A stretch of 64,000 nucleotides of DNA, from assembly GCA_017646885.1 (NCBI GenBank), contig JAGCLR010000316.1:1-64000 (forward strand), given 5' to 3'. The notes beneath the pieces are model-generated. The model ran no database searches, was not told the DNA's origin, and saw only the letters and a list, made by a program, of their open reading frames with translations. Position 1 is the stretch's first letter. Each line of letters opens with the position of its first letter. This document shows, in pieces, positions 46,649-59,427 of this stretch. The stretch is from Methanobrevibacter sp. Its GTDB lineage: Archaea > Methanobacteriota > Methanobacteria > Methanobacteriales > Methanobacteriaceae. A program made the position numbers and the translations under genes.

Positions 46649-47227
46649 ATGGATATATTTTTATATGATAATAAGAATAACTCGTTAATATTGAACGAGC
46701 ATCAGATATTGTTAATCAAGGAGTTTAAAGCATTGTGGGATTTGAAACGCAATCAATGTAAAGAAGATCCAAAAGGAATTGAGCGATTGAGAGCGTTTAG
46801 AGAATTCACATATATGTATTTAACGTTAGATTATAAATCTCCTTATTTTCAATACCTTGAACAAGAAAAACACAAGGCTGCTTTGGAAGATGCGAAGCTG
46901 ACAGAAGAGGAAGCAAAAGACAAATTATTCGTTGCAGCTTTTGAAAAATATCAAGAAATTCAAAATTCTGATAGAGTGCTCTCTTTAATAAAAACTGGTT
47001 TACGTACATTAACTAAAACACAAATATTTTTGGACAGCATTGATTTTAACAATGATGTAGACGATACAGGTAGACCAATTTATAAACCAAAGGATGTTAT
47101 TGCAGATATTGGTTCTATTGCAAAGATGAGAGACCAATTATTAGAGTTAGAAGTAACACATAAAAAAGGATTATCTGCTGCGTCTAAAGTTAGAGGTGAT
47201 GCTGAGATAGGATTTGGAGAAATGTAA
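46649..47227 (+). CDS. Putative small terminase subunit (by position)
   Basis: A 192-aa helical, charged protein directly upstream of the large terminase. Position, size and helical content suit a small terminase, but no DNA-binding motif is recognised, so another packaging accessory role is possible. No TGA; its Trp is TGG. Confidence 0.55.
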   Translation: MDIFLYDNKNNSLILNEHQILLIKEFKALWDLKRNQCKEDPKGIERLRAFREFTYMYLTLDYKSPYFQYLEQEKHKAALEDAKLTEEEAKDKLFVAAFEKYQEIQNSDRVLSLIKTGLRTLTKTQIFLDSIDFNNDVDDTGRPIYKPKDVIADIGSIAKMRDQLLELEVTHKKGLSAASKVRGDAEIGFGEM

Positions 47228-47229
47228 TT

Positions 47230-49488
47230 ATGGAAGAACAAGTTAAAAGAAAGCGTGGTCGTCCAAAAAAGAATCCCGATCCAGCTCCGGTAACATTCAG
47301 TGAAAGGTATGAGGATCAACTCATTAAGCAGTTGTTTAAAGATGAGCTTCAAAAGAAGTTAGATTCTTTAAATAAAGATGAGGACGAATCACCACACTAT
47401 CAGGATGTGGAAACAAAAGCTCACGTTAAACGAGACGGAGAATGAGATGTAACTTTAGAAGATACAATTAAATATTTTGATCCAGAGTTAAGTTATCAGA
47501 TAACAGGATATCGTCCAATAAATATGACACAAGGCTTGGATTTTGATCCAACACCTTTTTTGGAATCTGCAAGAACATTTGAACGAGATAAATGTTACAC
47601 TAAGTTTCCCAGAGGTAGTAAGCCCTATAACGATTATTGGAAGGAAGAATACAGACGGTGTGTAGATGGTTATACTGTAGGAAAATATAGAGTTACAGGT
47701 GACCATTATTTCTTTTTAAACTTTTACCGAATGCAGACCATCAATGAGGATTCTGCAAAAGCGACTTCTGGTCGAGGACAAGGTTTTCCAAAATTCGCTG
47801 CTAAACAGTATGAGTTTTTTCACTATTTGGAGTTGTGTGAATATATTGGAAAAGACGTTGTAATGTTAAAAGCTCGTGCAATGGGATTTTCAGAAATCCT
47901 TGCGTGCTTAGGCGCACGACCCTTCATTACAACTCGAGAGTTTAGAACCGTTTATACCGCTGCAGCGGATCAACAGTTGGGACCAGTACTTGATAAATGC
48001 TGGGTACAGTTAAACTGATTGAATATGTATACCGATGGTGGTATGAAACGTTCTCGTCAAAAAGTCGATAATATTAAAAACAAACGTGCATCTTTGTTGA
48101 CTCCAGAGGGAGTTGAGTTTGGTCCAATGTCTGAGATTGAAGGTATTGTAGCAGACAATCCTAGAAAGATCAGAGGTGATAGAACAGAGCGTCTTATTTA
48201 TGAAGAGGCGGGTTCTAATGCACATTTGATCACATCTTGGGTGCAAGGTAACGCGTTAGTTGAAATTGGAGGTAAAAAGATAGGTACCAGGTTTGCAGGT
48301 GGTACAGGTGGTGACTCTGGACCAAATCTTGCAGGTCTAGCAAAAATGTTTAATAATCCATTAGCCTACAACGTACTTCCATATAAAAACTTCCATTCTA
48401 GAGATGGTAAAGTTCAATATACTGGATTCTTTCTTCCAGCACATCAGTTCTCACTGTTATCTGAATTTGTTGACCATCGTGGTGTAACAGATGATATTCG
48501 ATTTAAAGAATATTACGAAGAAAAACGTAAATTAATGGAAGGTTCAGACCTTCTTGATTATTGTGCTGAGCACTGTTTTACACCAGACGAAGCGTTACTA
48601 CGACAAGGTGATAATATTTTTGATTCAGAAGTTATTTCAGATAGATTGACTCAATTAAGAGTTCACAAAATGGGAATAGAGCCACAACGTACAACTCTTA
48701 TATGGGATCAAAGTTCAGATAAAGCTTTTGGAAATACTGTTAAAGGAATACCGTCTGCGAGTGGTAAAGTTTTAGTTGTAGAACCACCAATATTAGATAC
48801 AGATGGTAGTCCATTTAAGAATTTATATGTTGCAGGAATTGACTCCATTGATATGGGAACAGCTGATTCAGCTTCAGATTCAGATGTGTCAGATTTCTGC
48901 ATTGTCATCAAGAAAAGAATTCATGGTGTAGATGAGCCTAAATATGTTGCGATGTATAAAGATCGTCCTAAAGATATTCGTATGGCTTATGAAACTGCTA
49001 TGAAACTCTTAGTTTGATATAACTGTAAAGCACTATTGGAGTATACAAAAATTTCAATTCAGACTTATTTTAAAGAAAAAGGAAAAGGTAATTTGTTTAT
49101 GTCTCGACCGCAATTTGCAATTACCGGATCTGCAAAAAGAGCAAGTAAACAACTTATTGGTATACAAGCTACTGAACCTGTAATTAAACACGGATTGGAG
49201 TTGATTAGTATGTATGTCAATGATTATTGTTATGGAATTGATTTTGATGAAATGCTTGAACAGTTGCTAAACTATTCATATGAAGCAAAAAGAAAATTCG
49301 ATATTATCGCTGCTATGCAGTTAGCTGAAATAGCAGATGAAGAATTAAGTGGAATTTCACCATCGGTTGTAAATGCAACTTCAAAAACTTGACAACATTT
49401 CGGATATTATTATGACGAAAATGGAATTAAGAGAAAAGGTGTAATTCCAAATAACGCTCAAAAATTTACAACAAAATGACGAATGTAG
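47230..49488 (+). CDS. terL: Terminase large subunit, 5 TGA=Trp
   Basis: The protein is 752 aa. ATPase part: KARAMGFSE (crAss-type degenerate Walker A) near residue 216 and LIYEEAGS (Walker B/catalytic Glu) near residue 320. Nuclease part: VAGIDSIDMGTAD and further acidic residues. Five in-frame TGA join pieces that in the standard code would be at least four fragments. It packages DNA into the prohead with the portal encoded two genes on. Confidence 0.92.
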
Positions 49489-49784
49489 AGTGTGAAATCC
49501 GTGAGGCTATCAATCAAGCAGTGGAAGGTAAATATATCGGTAATTTAAAAGTTTATGAAGAAGATGGAGTTTGATACTTACTTCTTCATTTAAATCAAGA
49601 TTACGCTCCACTTGTTATAGCAAAACAATGTGGTTTTGAAGAGTTCAAAGATTATGTTATTTCTGAGATGAAACAACGAAGATTAGAAAAAACATATTAC
49701 TGAAAGGCAATTCAAGAAAGACCGTCCCTGATTGAACGAAACGGAAAACTAGATTTAGATTATGATAACATAGTTATTACATAA
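49476..49784 (+). CDS. Unknown small protein, 2 TGA=Trp
   Basis: The 102-aa ORF lies between terminase and portal, overlapping both (13 nt and TAATG). It is a mixed alpha/beta product (VYEEDGVWYLLLHL) with a basic helix (KQRRLEKTYYW). Family unknown. Confidence 0.7.
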
Positions 49785-51997
49785 TGAATAAGCAAAAAGA
49801 AATTGAACAAATAAATAAACATATTCAGGAACTTGTTTATGAAAAAATTCAATTAAAAAAGGCGTATAATTATTATCATTGTGTTCGAGATGCGGAACAG
49901 TTTAGACATATTGAGGATAATTATGGTATCGGGGTTCCTACTTCAATTGGATTTACACCTTTAGTTAAAAAGCATATTGACGTTCTTGTTGGAGAATACC
50001 TTGAGCTAGATCCTGAATTACAAATTTCTTGCAAAGATGAGGCCACAGTTAGCAACATTATGCGAGATAAACAACTTCAAATTGATTTTGAAGTTTATAA
50101 TTTGTTAAAATCACAATTACAAAATATGATTGTAAGCGTGTTTTTAAAGAATGAGAAAGTAAATGTTGATCCTTACATTGAAAGAGAAATTGAGAAAATT
50201 AAGGAAAATATTGAAGAATCATTTGTTTCAAATTATGAACTTGCGGCACAGAACATTTTAAATTATATTAAAAATTCCCGAGATTTAGACATGAAGAATA
50301 AAATGAGGGAATTGTTTACTGATTTATTGATTACAGGTATTTGTTATTATAGAGTAAAACCATCGGGTTCAAAACAAAATTTGTCTTATGAAGTTTTAAA
50401 CCCTCTGGACACTTTTGTTGAAAAGAATCGTAATGAATTTTACCTTAATAAATCACCAAGAGCTGTTATTCGTAAATGAATGACAATTGAACAAATTATG
50501 GCAGAGTACAGAGATGAATTATCTTCTGATGCAATAAGTGCGCTTAAAAAGCAAGCTCAAAGTGCAGTCGATAGTCCAGGTACAATCTTTGTAAGATCTT
50601 ATACTAGTATTAGCCCTGCTGAAACAGGTGGGTCTACAAAACGTATGCCGTCTGCTGGTATTTTGGGAGGTTTGGAAGCAGCTCCAGTTATGCCGTGAAA
50701 TCAAAATCAATATTATGCAAGTGATAAAATTCTAGAAGTTTACGAAGTAGAATGGTTAGTTTGAGATAAAGAACACAAACGTCTAACTAGGCACGAAGGT
50801 GTTAAGATTGGATCAGATGTTTATATCACAAGAGGTGAATCAAAATATATTACTAGAAGTCAAAGTAATCCTGAGGATTGTACATTAAGTATTAACGGAA
50901 TGTTCTTCTTGGATAAGAATGGAAATCCGTTTTCAATTGTATTAGCAACAGCAGATTTACAAGATAAATTTGATTTATTACATTTTTATCGAGATAACTT
51001 AATTGCGACATCCGGTACAGTTGGAGATTGGATTGACGTTGCGCATATGCCTACGTTTTTAGGTTCTACATTTGCAGAACAATTTGAACAATGACTTGCC
51101 TATAAAAAGAATGGAATTGCATTGTTTGATTCTTCACAAGAAGGTACACAAATGATGAACACTACTTTCCAAGGTTACGACGATACAATTAAAGCCCAAG
51201 CGATTCAAGCAATTCAATTAGCAATTGATTCTGTAGAACAGCAGGTTGCATCTATTACCGGTGTATTTCCTGAGAAACTGGGAGGTATTCAAGAGAGAGA
51301 TGCTGTATCAAACGTTAAAGTTGGATTGAAATATTCTACGCTTTTAACAAAGCAATATTTCTATGCAATGGATTTAATGTACAAAGAATCGAATTATGAT
51401 TTGTTAAATCTTGCAAAAATCGTCTTTAAAGACGGAATCTCAGGTACAATTATTCTTGGACATAAACAAGCTAAAGTATTCACCGCTTTATCAGAACACT
51501 ACACTTTAACAGACTACGATTTACACATTCAAGATAGTACTGAAACAATTCAGACAAGAGAAACGTTGAAGGGACTTAACATTGAGTTAATTAAAGCAGG
51601 ACAAATCGACCCAGAGATGGTAGTAAATATCACAATGGCGAAAAACTTAACTGAACTTAAACAATACATTGAAAAAGCAATGAAGACCAAACGTGCAGAA
51701 AATGATCAGCTTGGTCAAATGCAACAGCAAATGGATCAGTTACTTACTGCAAAACAAGAACTTGAGTCACAAATTCAGCAGTTATCAAAAGAAAATCAGA
51801 ATTTGAATTCTCAGTTACAGAAGAATAATGATGCTAAATTAGAATTAGATAAACGTAGAGTGATGATAGAAGAGCAAGAAATGAGAGATAAAAAGGATTA
51901 TAATGATAAACAAATTGAAGTTAAAAATAAACAGCTTCAAGTTGAATACGCACAAACGTTTGACAATAATCCCTATAACGATAAAATAAAAGACTAA
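49784..51997 (+). CDS. Portal protein, 4 TGA=Trp
   Basis: The protein is 737 aa, placed right after terminase. N-terminal helical region with FTPLVKKHIDVLVGEY, a central domain, a long helix region and a C-terminal Gln/Glu-rich coiled coil (about residues 625-720). Size, order and helical pattern match crAss-like portals, which form the dodecameric vertex channel. Assignment is by layout rather than a single motif. Confidence 0.82.
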
Positions 51998-52786
51998 ATG
52001 CAAAATTTAAATATCGAACTGTGTTCAGATTCTAATTGTAATTTGATTACTAAACAGGTCCATGCGAATCAAAACATTTTGCATAAATTAGGAATTAAAG
52101 ACTTTAGTAAATTGGTTGGATTAGAATATCTAACTGACGTTGACGACAAATTAATGATGAGTACAGTTGTACTTAAATGTGATTTGTATAACGAGATGTT
52201 TAGAGGAGAACAAACAATTATTAAATTCCCTAAAGATGGAATTTTCCATTATTATAAGCTTTTAGTTCCTAAAATGTCTTATTTTCTCTCAGGGTTCATT
52301 TCTCCTGATGCGGAACATGTGAACAAACAAGTTCCAGAATATTATGTTCCCGAAGGAGAAGTGTTCTTTTGAGACGATGTATTTAGAATTGCGAAAAGAA
52401 CAATTCGTGGTGTTGAAGCAGATGTGATGAAAAATACATCTGTTATAAGTATTGATAAAATTTGGGGCAACCATCCTCATTCAATAGTTTCTTTTGAAAA
52501 ACCTGTATTTTCTTTTTGTAATTTACAAAAATGTTTAGTAAATTTGCAGAAGCAAATTTTAAAGGACCCGAGCAACTGTGATAGTTGTGGAAAGTTATAT
52601 GGAAAACCTTACATTCAATATACTAGAGATCTTTTGTTAAATTCAATCTACGTATTAGAATACCTAACACAAAAAGGTCGTTATGATGAAGCGCAGAGTG
52701 TATTAGATCGTGTAACCGATTGTTCTGGTACTATTTGTAATAATTCAGAATTAAAACTTGATTGTAACTGTGGAAACGCTATATAA
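51998..52786 (+). CDS. Conserved-type structural-block protein, 1 TGA=Trp
   Basis: The protein is 262 aa, beta-rich first half, helical second half with CDSCG and a Cys-rich tail (CNNSELKLDCNCG). It is likely a virion or assembly factor because it follows portal. One TGA near residue 125 would split it in the standard code. Confidence 0.7.
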
Positions 52787-52947
52787 CAAACTATACGCTC
52801 TGTTGTTGAGCGAACTAAAAGATTTAAACATTGGACATCAACATAATAAGTCGAGAATGCAAGATCTAATGGATATTGCAAACGCAATCGACTATATTAA
52901 AAACGCACAGTTGTCCAGAAAAGACATCATTAAAATAATAAAGCATT

Positions 52948-52955
<8 letters not shown>
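52758..52955 (+). CDS. Small helical protein, start uncertain
   Basis: Up to 65 aa in a frame overlapping the previous gene. No ATG is available near the beginning; TTG at 52758 or GTG at 52770 could start it. The product is helical (LYALLLSELKDL, IIKIIKHYE) and its TAA overlaps the ATG of the fibre gene. Confidence 0.5.
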
Positions 52956-54561
<1,606 letters not shown>

Positions 54562-54567
54562 TAACAT

Positions 54568-54933
54568 ATGGCAACTTTACAATTTAAACGCGTATTTAAT
54601 TATACCGGTAGTTTTGAGGACGCTGTGTATAATATTGAAAATAAGCTAACCCCAATGTTAGGTGACGGTGAGCCGTTGCTTTGCTCTTATAAAGAAGACG
54701 GCGTGGTTAGATATTTCCTAGCAGTAGGAATTGGTGAAGGAAAGGTTGTTGTTCATCCAACATTTGAAGATCAATCTGATTTCATCGCAAGTATTAAAAA
54801 ATATGCTGGAGTAGATCTAACAGAAATGATTGCTGAAGATTCAGACTTTTCGGTTTATAAAAATCCAGCAACAAACAAATACACACTTAAAATTAAAGAT
54901 AACATTTTAAGCATCAATTGAATTCAACTATAA
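54568..54933 (+). CDS. Small virion-type protein, 1 TGA=Trp
   Basis: A 121-aa protein. TGA at 54919 is read as Trp and the frame continues to TAA, which overlaps the next ATG (TAATG). That overlap supports the longer reading. It starts MATLQFKR, like adhesin-block proteins nearby. Confidence 0.7.
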
Positions 54934-55964
54934 TGTCAAATCCTGTAGTAATTTTTAAATACGGTCCTTCTCTAGAGGGTAAGGTCGTAGATGACAACGA
55001 CTTCGTTGCTATAAACAAAGGGATGGCTGAAGATGCGAATGATGATGCGAAAAAGTTTGGATCTATTTATAAAGGGGACAATATCTTAGGTACAACTGAA
55101 GCTGATAAACTTCGCATTACTGAAGATATCACTGTTACAGGTGTTACAGTTGGAGAATTGACTAACGGTACAGTTATTAAAGCTGGTGAAGACATTATGA
55201 GTGTTTTAAGAAAAATGCTTGTAAAAGAAATCGGAGTAACTGCAACTCTTCCTTATGTAACCCTATCTGGAGATCAATCTGGAATGTACGAAAAAGGTAC
55301 AGTTTTTACAGATAAAACGTATACTGCAACTCTTGTTGACGGTGTATTTACTGGAAAACCTGGTTACGTTTATACTAAAAATGCCGGCTGTAAACCTGTA
55401 TATGTTAGTTGACATGGTGTAACAGGAGAAACAAGTGAAGAACACCCATATCAAATAAAAGCGAATACGTTTACTTTACTTGAACCAACCAGCATTACTG
55501 CAAAAATCATTTACGATGATTCAACAGTTATTCCAAAAACAAATCTTGGAAATGATGATCCTTGTAAGATTTCTACAGGTGTTGCGGTTCCATCTTCATC
55601 TATTCTTTATACCCCACAACTTAAATGGTGGGCTGGTTATTCAACCGAACTATATGAGCAAACTACTTGAACCTCAGATATGGTTAGAAGTTTAGATCTT
55701 GTTCCTGGTAAATGGATTACTGAAAAATCTCCTGTATTTGTAGAATTCCCAGAAGGCTCAAAACAGTGGGTTATCGCTCTTCCTGAAAATGTTAGCTTTA
55801 TAGCAAAAGATAGTCTTAATATGGATCTTACTGAAAGATTTATGCAGAATAAACAAAAAGTAACAGTTACTTGTGGTGGTACACACACTGAGGTTTACGA
55901 TGTATACGTTACTCCAATTAACTTTGGTGCAACAAAATCTAAAGTAATGATCAAACTTAAATAA
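54933..55964 (+). CDS. Virion structural-type protein, 2 TGA=Trp
   Basis: A 343-aa, beta-rich protein; start chosen at the ATG overlapping the upstream TAA. Segments such as TSITAKIIYDDSTVIPK and VTVTCGGTHTEVYDVYVTP suggest Ig-like beta domains. It is encoded among fibre genes. No enzyme motif. Confidence 0.72.
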
Positions 55965-55984
55965 CCTTCGAAATCTAATAACAT

Positions 55985-56695
55985 ATGGCAGAATTAATCA
56001 AACATTCATTTGGCCTTACGTTTGAAAGACAATCGAAGGCACCACTTGAGGATAAAAGGATTTTTGACACACTTGCGTTGGCAAAAGCGTATGTAGATGA
56101 CAAAAATCAAAATGGATATGTTGGTTTAACAATTTCAGTTGTAGCTGATACAAATCCTAAGAATAATGGTTACTACTATGTTGAGCAGGTAGCTGATTCA
56201 ACCCATGTTACTGGTAAACTAGTAAAAATGGGAAATGATGCTGCAAGCGACATTGAACAACTGAACATTGTTCTTAAAAGTCTTCAAGAAAACGTTTCAG
56301 AAATCAAAGTAAAAGATGTAGATTCAACTCCTTCAAATGGAGTTAGTCTAGTTCTAGATGAATCTGGAAAAGTTAAAGCAAGTGTAGATCTTGAAACTAT
56401 CGCTGAGAAAGTTATTGAGAAACATACTGTAACTTCAAATAATGTAACAATTACAGACAATGTTGGAGACAGTGTTAAAGGTGACGATCTTCAGTCAGTA
56501 TTAGAAAGATTATATGCACAAATGGCATCAATTGAAAATGACGGAATCACTTCTATTGTAGAAGGAAGTGGTATTTCAATTGAAGATCCAGATTCAAATA
56601 CTCCAAGAATTTCAGTAAATGTTGCATCAAATTCATCTCTAAGAGCTGACGCTAATGGTTTAGATATGTTCTGGATGGAAATGAGCAATGATTAA
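55985..56695 (+). CDS. Tail/fibre-associated protein
   Basis: A 236-aa protein with a globular N terminus and a helical/beta tail ending in GSGISIEDPDSNTPRISV, a pattern seen in fibre shafts. No TGA. It is one of a series of fibre-block proteins sharing MA-type starts. Confidence 0.7.
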   Translation: MAELIKHSFGLTFERQSKAPLEDKRIFDTLALAKAYVDDKNQNGYVGLTISVVADTNPKNNGYYYVEQVADSTHVTGKLVKMGNDAASDIEQLNIVLKSLQENVSEIKVKDVDSTPSNGVSLVLDESGKVKASVDLETIAEKVIEKHTVTSNNVTITDNVGDSVKGDDLQSVLERLYAQMASIENDGITSIVEGSGISIEDPDSNTPRISVNVASNSSLRADANGLDMFWMEMSND

Positions 56696-56722
56696 TAATT
56701 TAAAAAATTTTCATATTTATTT

Positions 56723-58435
56723 ATGGCTACTAATTTTCAATTAAAATTCTTTAAAGGTGCTGTTGCACCGTCTCTACCTTCTAAAGGTTCTATTTTCTTC
56801 TGCACAGAGGATCGTACAGTAAGAGTTTACAATGGTTCAGAGTGGGAGACATTTGCAGGTCTTGTAAATGCAAACCTTACAGGTGAGGTTCTAGAGATCA
56901 CTAATTCAAAAGGTGAGAAAGTTTCTGTAAACCTTGCTGCTTATGCTAAGGTTTCTGATATGACTGCTGCTCTAGAGACTATCAACAATACACTAAAAGC
57001 TCACGCTACTTCTATTGAGGCTGCACAGAAAGCTGCAGATGACGCACAGACACATTCAGAGGGCGTTGCTGAGGATTTGGCTCAGGAGCTTATCGACAGA
57101 GCTGCTGCAGTTAAAGAGGTTGCTGACAACCTAGCTGCTGAGGCTGTTAGAGCTGATGCTGCTGAGAAAGCTAACGCTGCTGCTGCCGCTGCTGCTGATA
57201 AGAAAGCTGCTGACGCACAGACACATTCAGAGGGTGTTGCTGCTAACTTGACAGTTGAGGCTGGTGCTAGAGAAGCTGCAGATAATGCACTTTCTGGTAG
57301 ATTGGACGTTGTTGAGGCTGCTGTTGGAACAGGTGGATCAGTTGATTCAAAAATCGAGACTGCAATTAATGCATTGGATTCAACTAAATCTGGTAACAGT
57401 GCAAAAGTAACTGTATCTGTTGAGCAGGAAGATGGTAAAATTAAATCAGTAACAGTATCTGAGTCTGATATCGCTTCTGACGCTGAGTTCAAAGCTGAGA
57501 AACAGAGTGTAGCTGCTCAGTTTGAGGCAGTTGACACTGAGATTTCTGCTTTGGCTAGCTTTGACACTGAGAAGCCAGGTCGTGTAACTGTATTGGAGGA
57601 GAAAGTTGCTGCTCTACAGGCTGCTACTAGCTTCGAGGGTGTTGTTGAGTTTGATCCAGCTGCTGAGGGTGCTTCAGTTGAGGGTTACGACAAAGGTGAC
57701 ATCGTTATCTATGGTAACAAAGAGTTCATCAACGATGGTGCTAAATGGGTTGAGCTAGGTGACACTACTGAGGAAGGTAACAGACTTTCTGCTCTAGAGG
57801 CACTAACTAGTGAGCATACTACAAAGATTGCTCAGTTGGATACAGATGTTAAAGCTGTTGCTAAAGATCTAGCTGACAATTACGCTACTGACGCTGAGCT
57901 TGCTGCTCTTGCTAACGGTGCTGTAAAAGCTAACGCTGATAAACTTGCAGAACTTGAGCCAGAAATTGACGCTAACACCGCTGCTGTAGCTGACCACAAA
58001 ACTCGTATCGAGGCTTTGGAGGGAACTGCTGGTGCTCTAGGTACAACTTACGTTAAAGTTGCTGATTACAACGTTGATAAAGCTGCTGCACAGCAGAAAC
58101 ATGCTGATCTTCAGGGCGAAATTGACGCTGCAGAAGGTCGTCTTGACGTAGTAGAGGCTGCAATCGAAAGATTGGATGGTGAGCAGGATACTCAGGACGC
58201 AGCTATCGCTGCTGCTGATGCTAAAGGTGCACAGGGTATCGCAGATGCTGCTGCAGCTCTTGCTAAAGCAAATGAGAAAGTTGCTGCTATTTCTGGTGAC
58301 GCTGACGTAGCTGTTTCTGGTACTACTGAGGTTGCATTGTCATTGAACAAAGCTACTGAGGTTGCTGCAGGTGACACTAAAGTTGTTACTGCTGATGCTG
58401 TTTACAACGCTATCTGCTGGGCTGAATTTGAATAA
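56723..58435 (+). CDS. Coiled-coil fibre protein, Ala-rich
   Basis: The 570-aa product has a small N-terminal domain with FFCTEDRTVRVYNGSEWETF, then a very long Ala-rich coiled coil interrupted by a globular segment near residues 310-345. Codon use differs from neighbours (GCT, GAG, GTT favoured) and a DAQTHSEGVA unit is repeated about 57 residues apart. It has no TGA and keeps TGG, suggesting strong expression or recent acquisition. Confidence 0.78.
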   Translation: MATNFQLKFFKGAVAPSLPSKGSIFFCTEDRTVRVYNGSEWETFAGLVNANLTGEVLEITNSKGEKVSVNLAAYAKVSDMTAALETINNTLKAHATSIEAAQKAADDAQTHSEGVAEDLAQELIDRAAAVKEVADNLAAEAVRADAAEKANAAAAAAADKKAADAQTHSEGVAANLTVEAGAREAADNALSGRLDVVEAAVGTGGSVDSKIETAINALDSTKSGNSAKVTVSVEQEDGKIKSVTVSESDIASDAEFKAEKQSVAAQFEAVDTEISALASFDTEKPGRVTVLEEKVAALQAATSFEGVVEFDPAAEGASVEGYDKGDIVIYGNKEFINDGAKWVELGDTTEEGNRLSALEALTSEHTTKIAQLDTDVKAVAKDLADNYATDAELAALANGAVKANADKLAELEPEIDANTAAVADHKTRIEALEGTAGALGTTYVKVADYNVDKAAAQQKHADLQGEIDAAEGRLDVVEAAIERLDGEQDTQDAAIAAADAKGAQGIADAAAALAKANEKVAAISGDADVAVSGTTEVALSLNKATEVAAGDTKVVTADAVYNAICWAEFE

Positions 58436-58460
58436 TAGACACTTATTATATTAAATTTCA

Positions 58461-58491
58461 AGTGGGGGAGAGTTGTCTCTCCCACTTTTTT
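58461..58491 (+). terminator. Rho-independent terminator
   Basis: AGTGGGGGAGA/TCTCTCCCACT forms an 11-bp stem with loop GTTG followed by six T, just after the Ala-rich fibre gene. Confidence 0.9.
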
Positions 58492-58496
58492 ACTTT

Positions 58497-59231
58497 ATGG
58501 GAAATCTTAATTTTGCAATTATCGATTCTAAATCTCGATTTGAAGAAAGATTAGCAAATGGAGAAATAGACTACAATTGAGTAATCTTCGTAGAAGATTC
58601 TCGAGAAATCTGAACACACGGTGCATATTACGGTGTTGCAGATTTAAATACTGAAGCGATTGAAACTAGACTATCAAATGTTGAATCTGCAATGGTTGGT
58701 CTTGCTGTAGGTGCATCAAAACTAGAGACAAGAGTAAACAATGCGGAAACTAATTTGAACGATCTTGCACAAGCAGGTTCAGTAATTGATGGAAGATTGA
58801 CTGCAGTTGAGACAACCGTAGATACACTTGTTCAAGAGGATTTACAAATCCACGAAAGAATATCAAACGTTGAAAGTTCTGCGAATTCTGCAAGCACAGA
58901 AATAAAAAATATTAAGTCTGATTTAACAACTATTAACTCTAATATCGTAACATTATCTGAAAAAGATATGGCGTTGGAATCAGAAGTTAATAATGTCAAA
59001 TTAGAATTGGCAGAAGTTAAAACGGAGGTAAACAACGTTAAAGAAAACGTTAACAACGTTTCTGGAGAAACAAATTCTCTTAAAACAAGAGTCTCAAATG
59101 TTGAAACTACTCTACAAGAAATTGCACCTAAAATTCAAACACATGTCGTATTGACTAAAGAGATGTACGATGAGCTTGTAGAAAATGGTCAAATAAAAGA
59201 CGATGTATTCTATTATATCGAAGAAAAATAA
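58497..59231 (+). CDS. Coiled-coil fibre protein, 2 TGA=Trp
   Basis: The protein is 244 aa. The N-terminal globular part contains two TGA-encoded Trp, then repeated heptads (RLSNVES, KLETRVNN, RLTAVETT, RISNVESS) form a trimeric-type coiled coil, ending in a small C-terminal cap. Its ATG follows the terminator by 6 nt. Confidence 0.72.
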
Positions 59232-59425
59232 TGATAAAATATTCTGATAAACCAATTAAAGTCGTTAATATTGGAGCAAAAGCAATCGGAGTAATTTATT
59301 ACGGTTACAAGAAAGTATGACAATTAGATGTTGAACCATCTGACTTGATTAAAAGCTGTTTTGCTCAAGGCTTTTGGATTAACGATTATAAATGAACTAA
59401 CGATCAGGGGTGAAAAAATAATTAA
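59231..59425 (+). CDS. Small protein, 3 TGA=Trp
   Basis: The 64-aa ORF overlaps the previous stop (TAATG). Trp is written TGA three times and TGG once. The C terminus is Trp/Asn/Asp-rich. It is probably a virion component by location. Family unknown. Confidence 0.65.
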
Positions 59426-59427
59426 TT

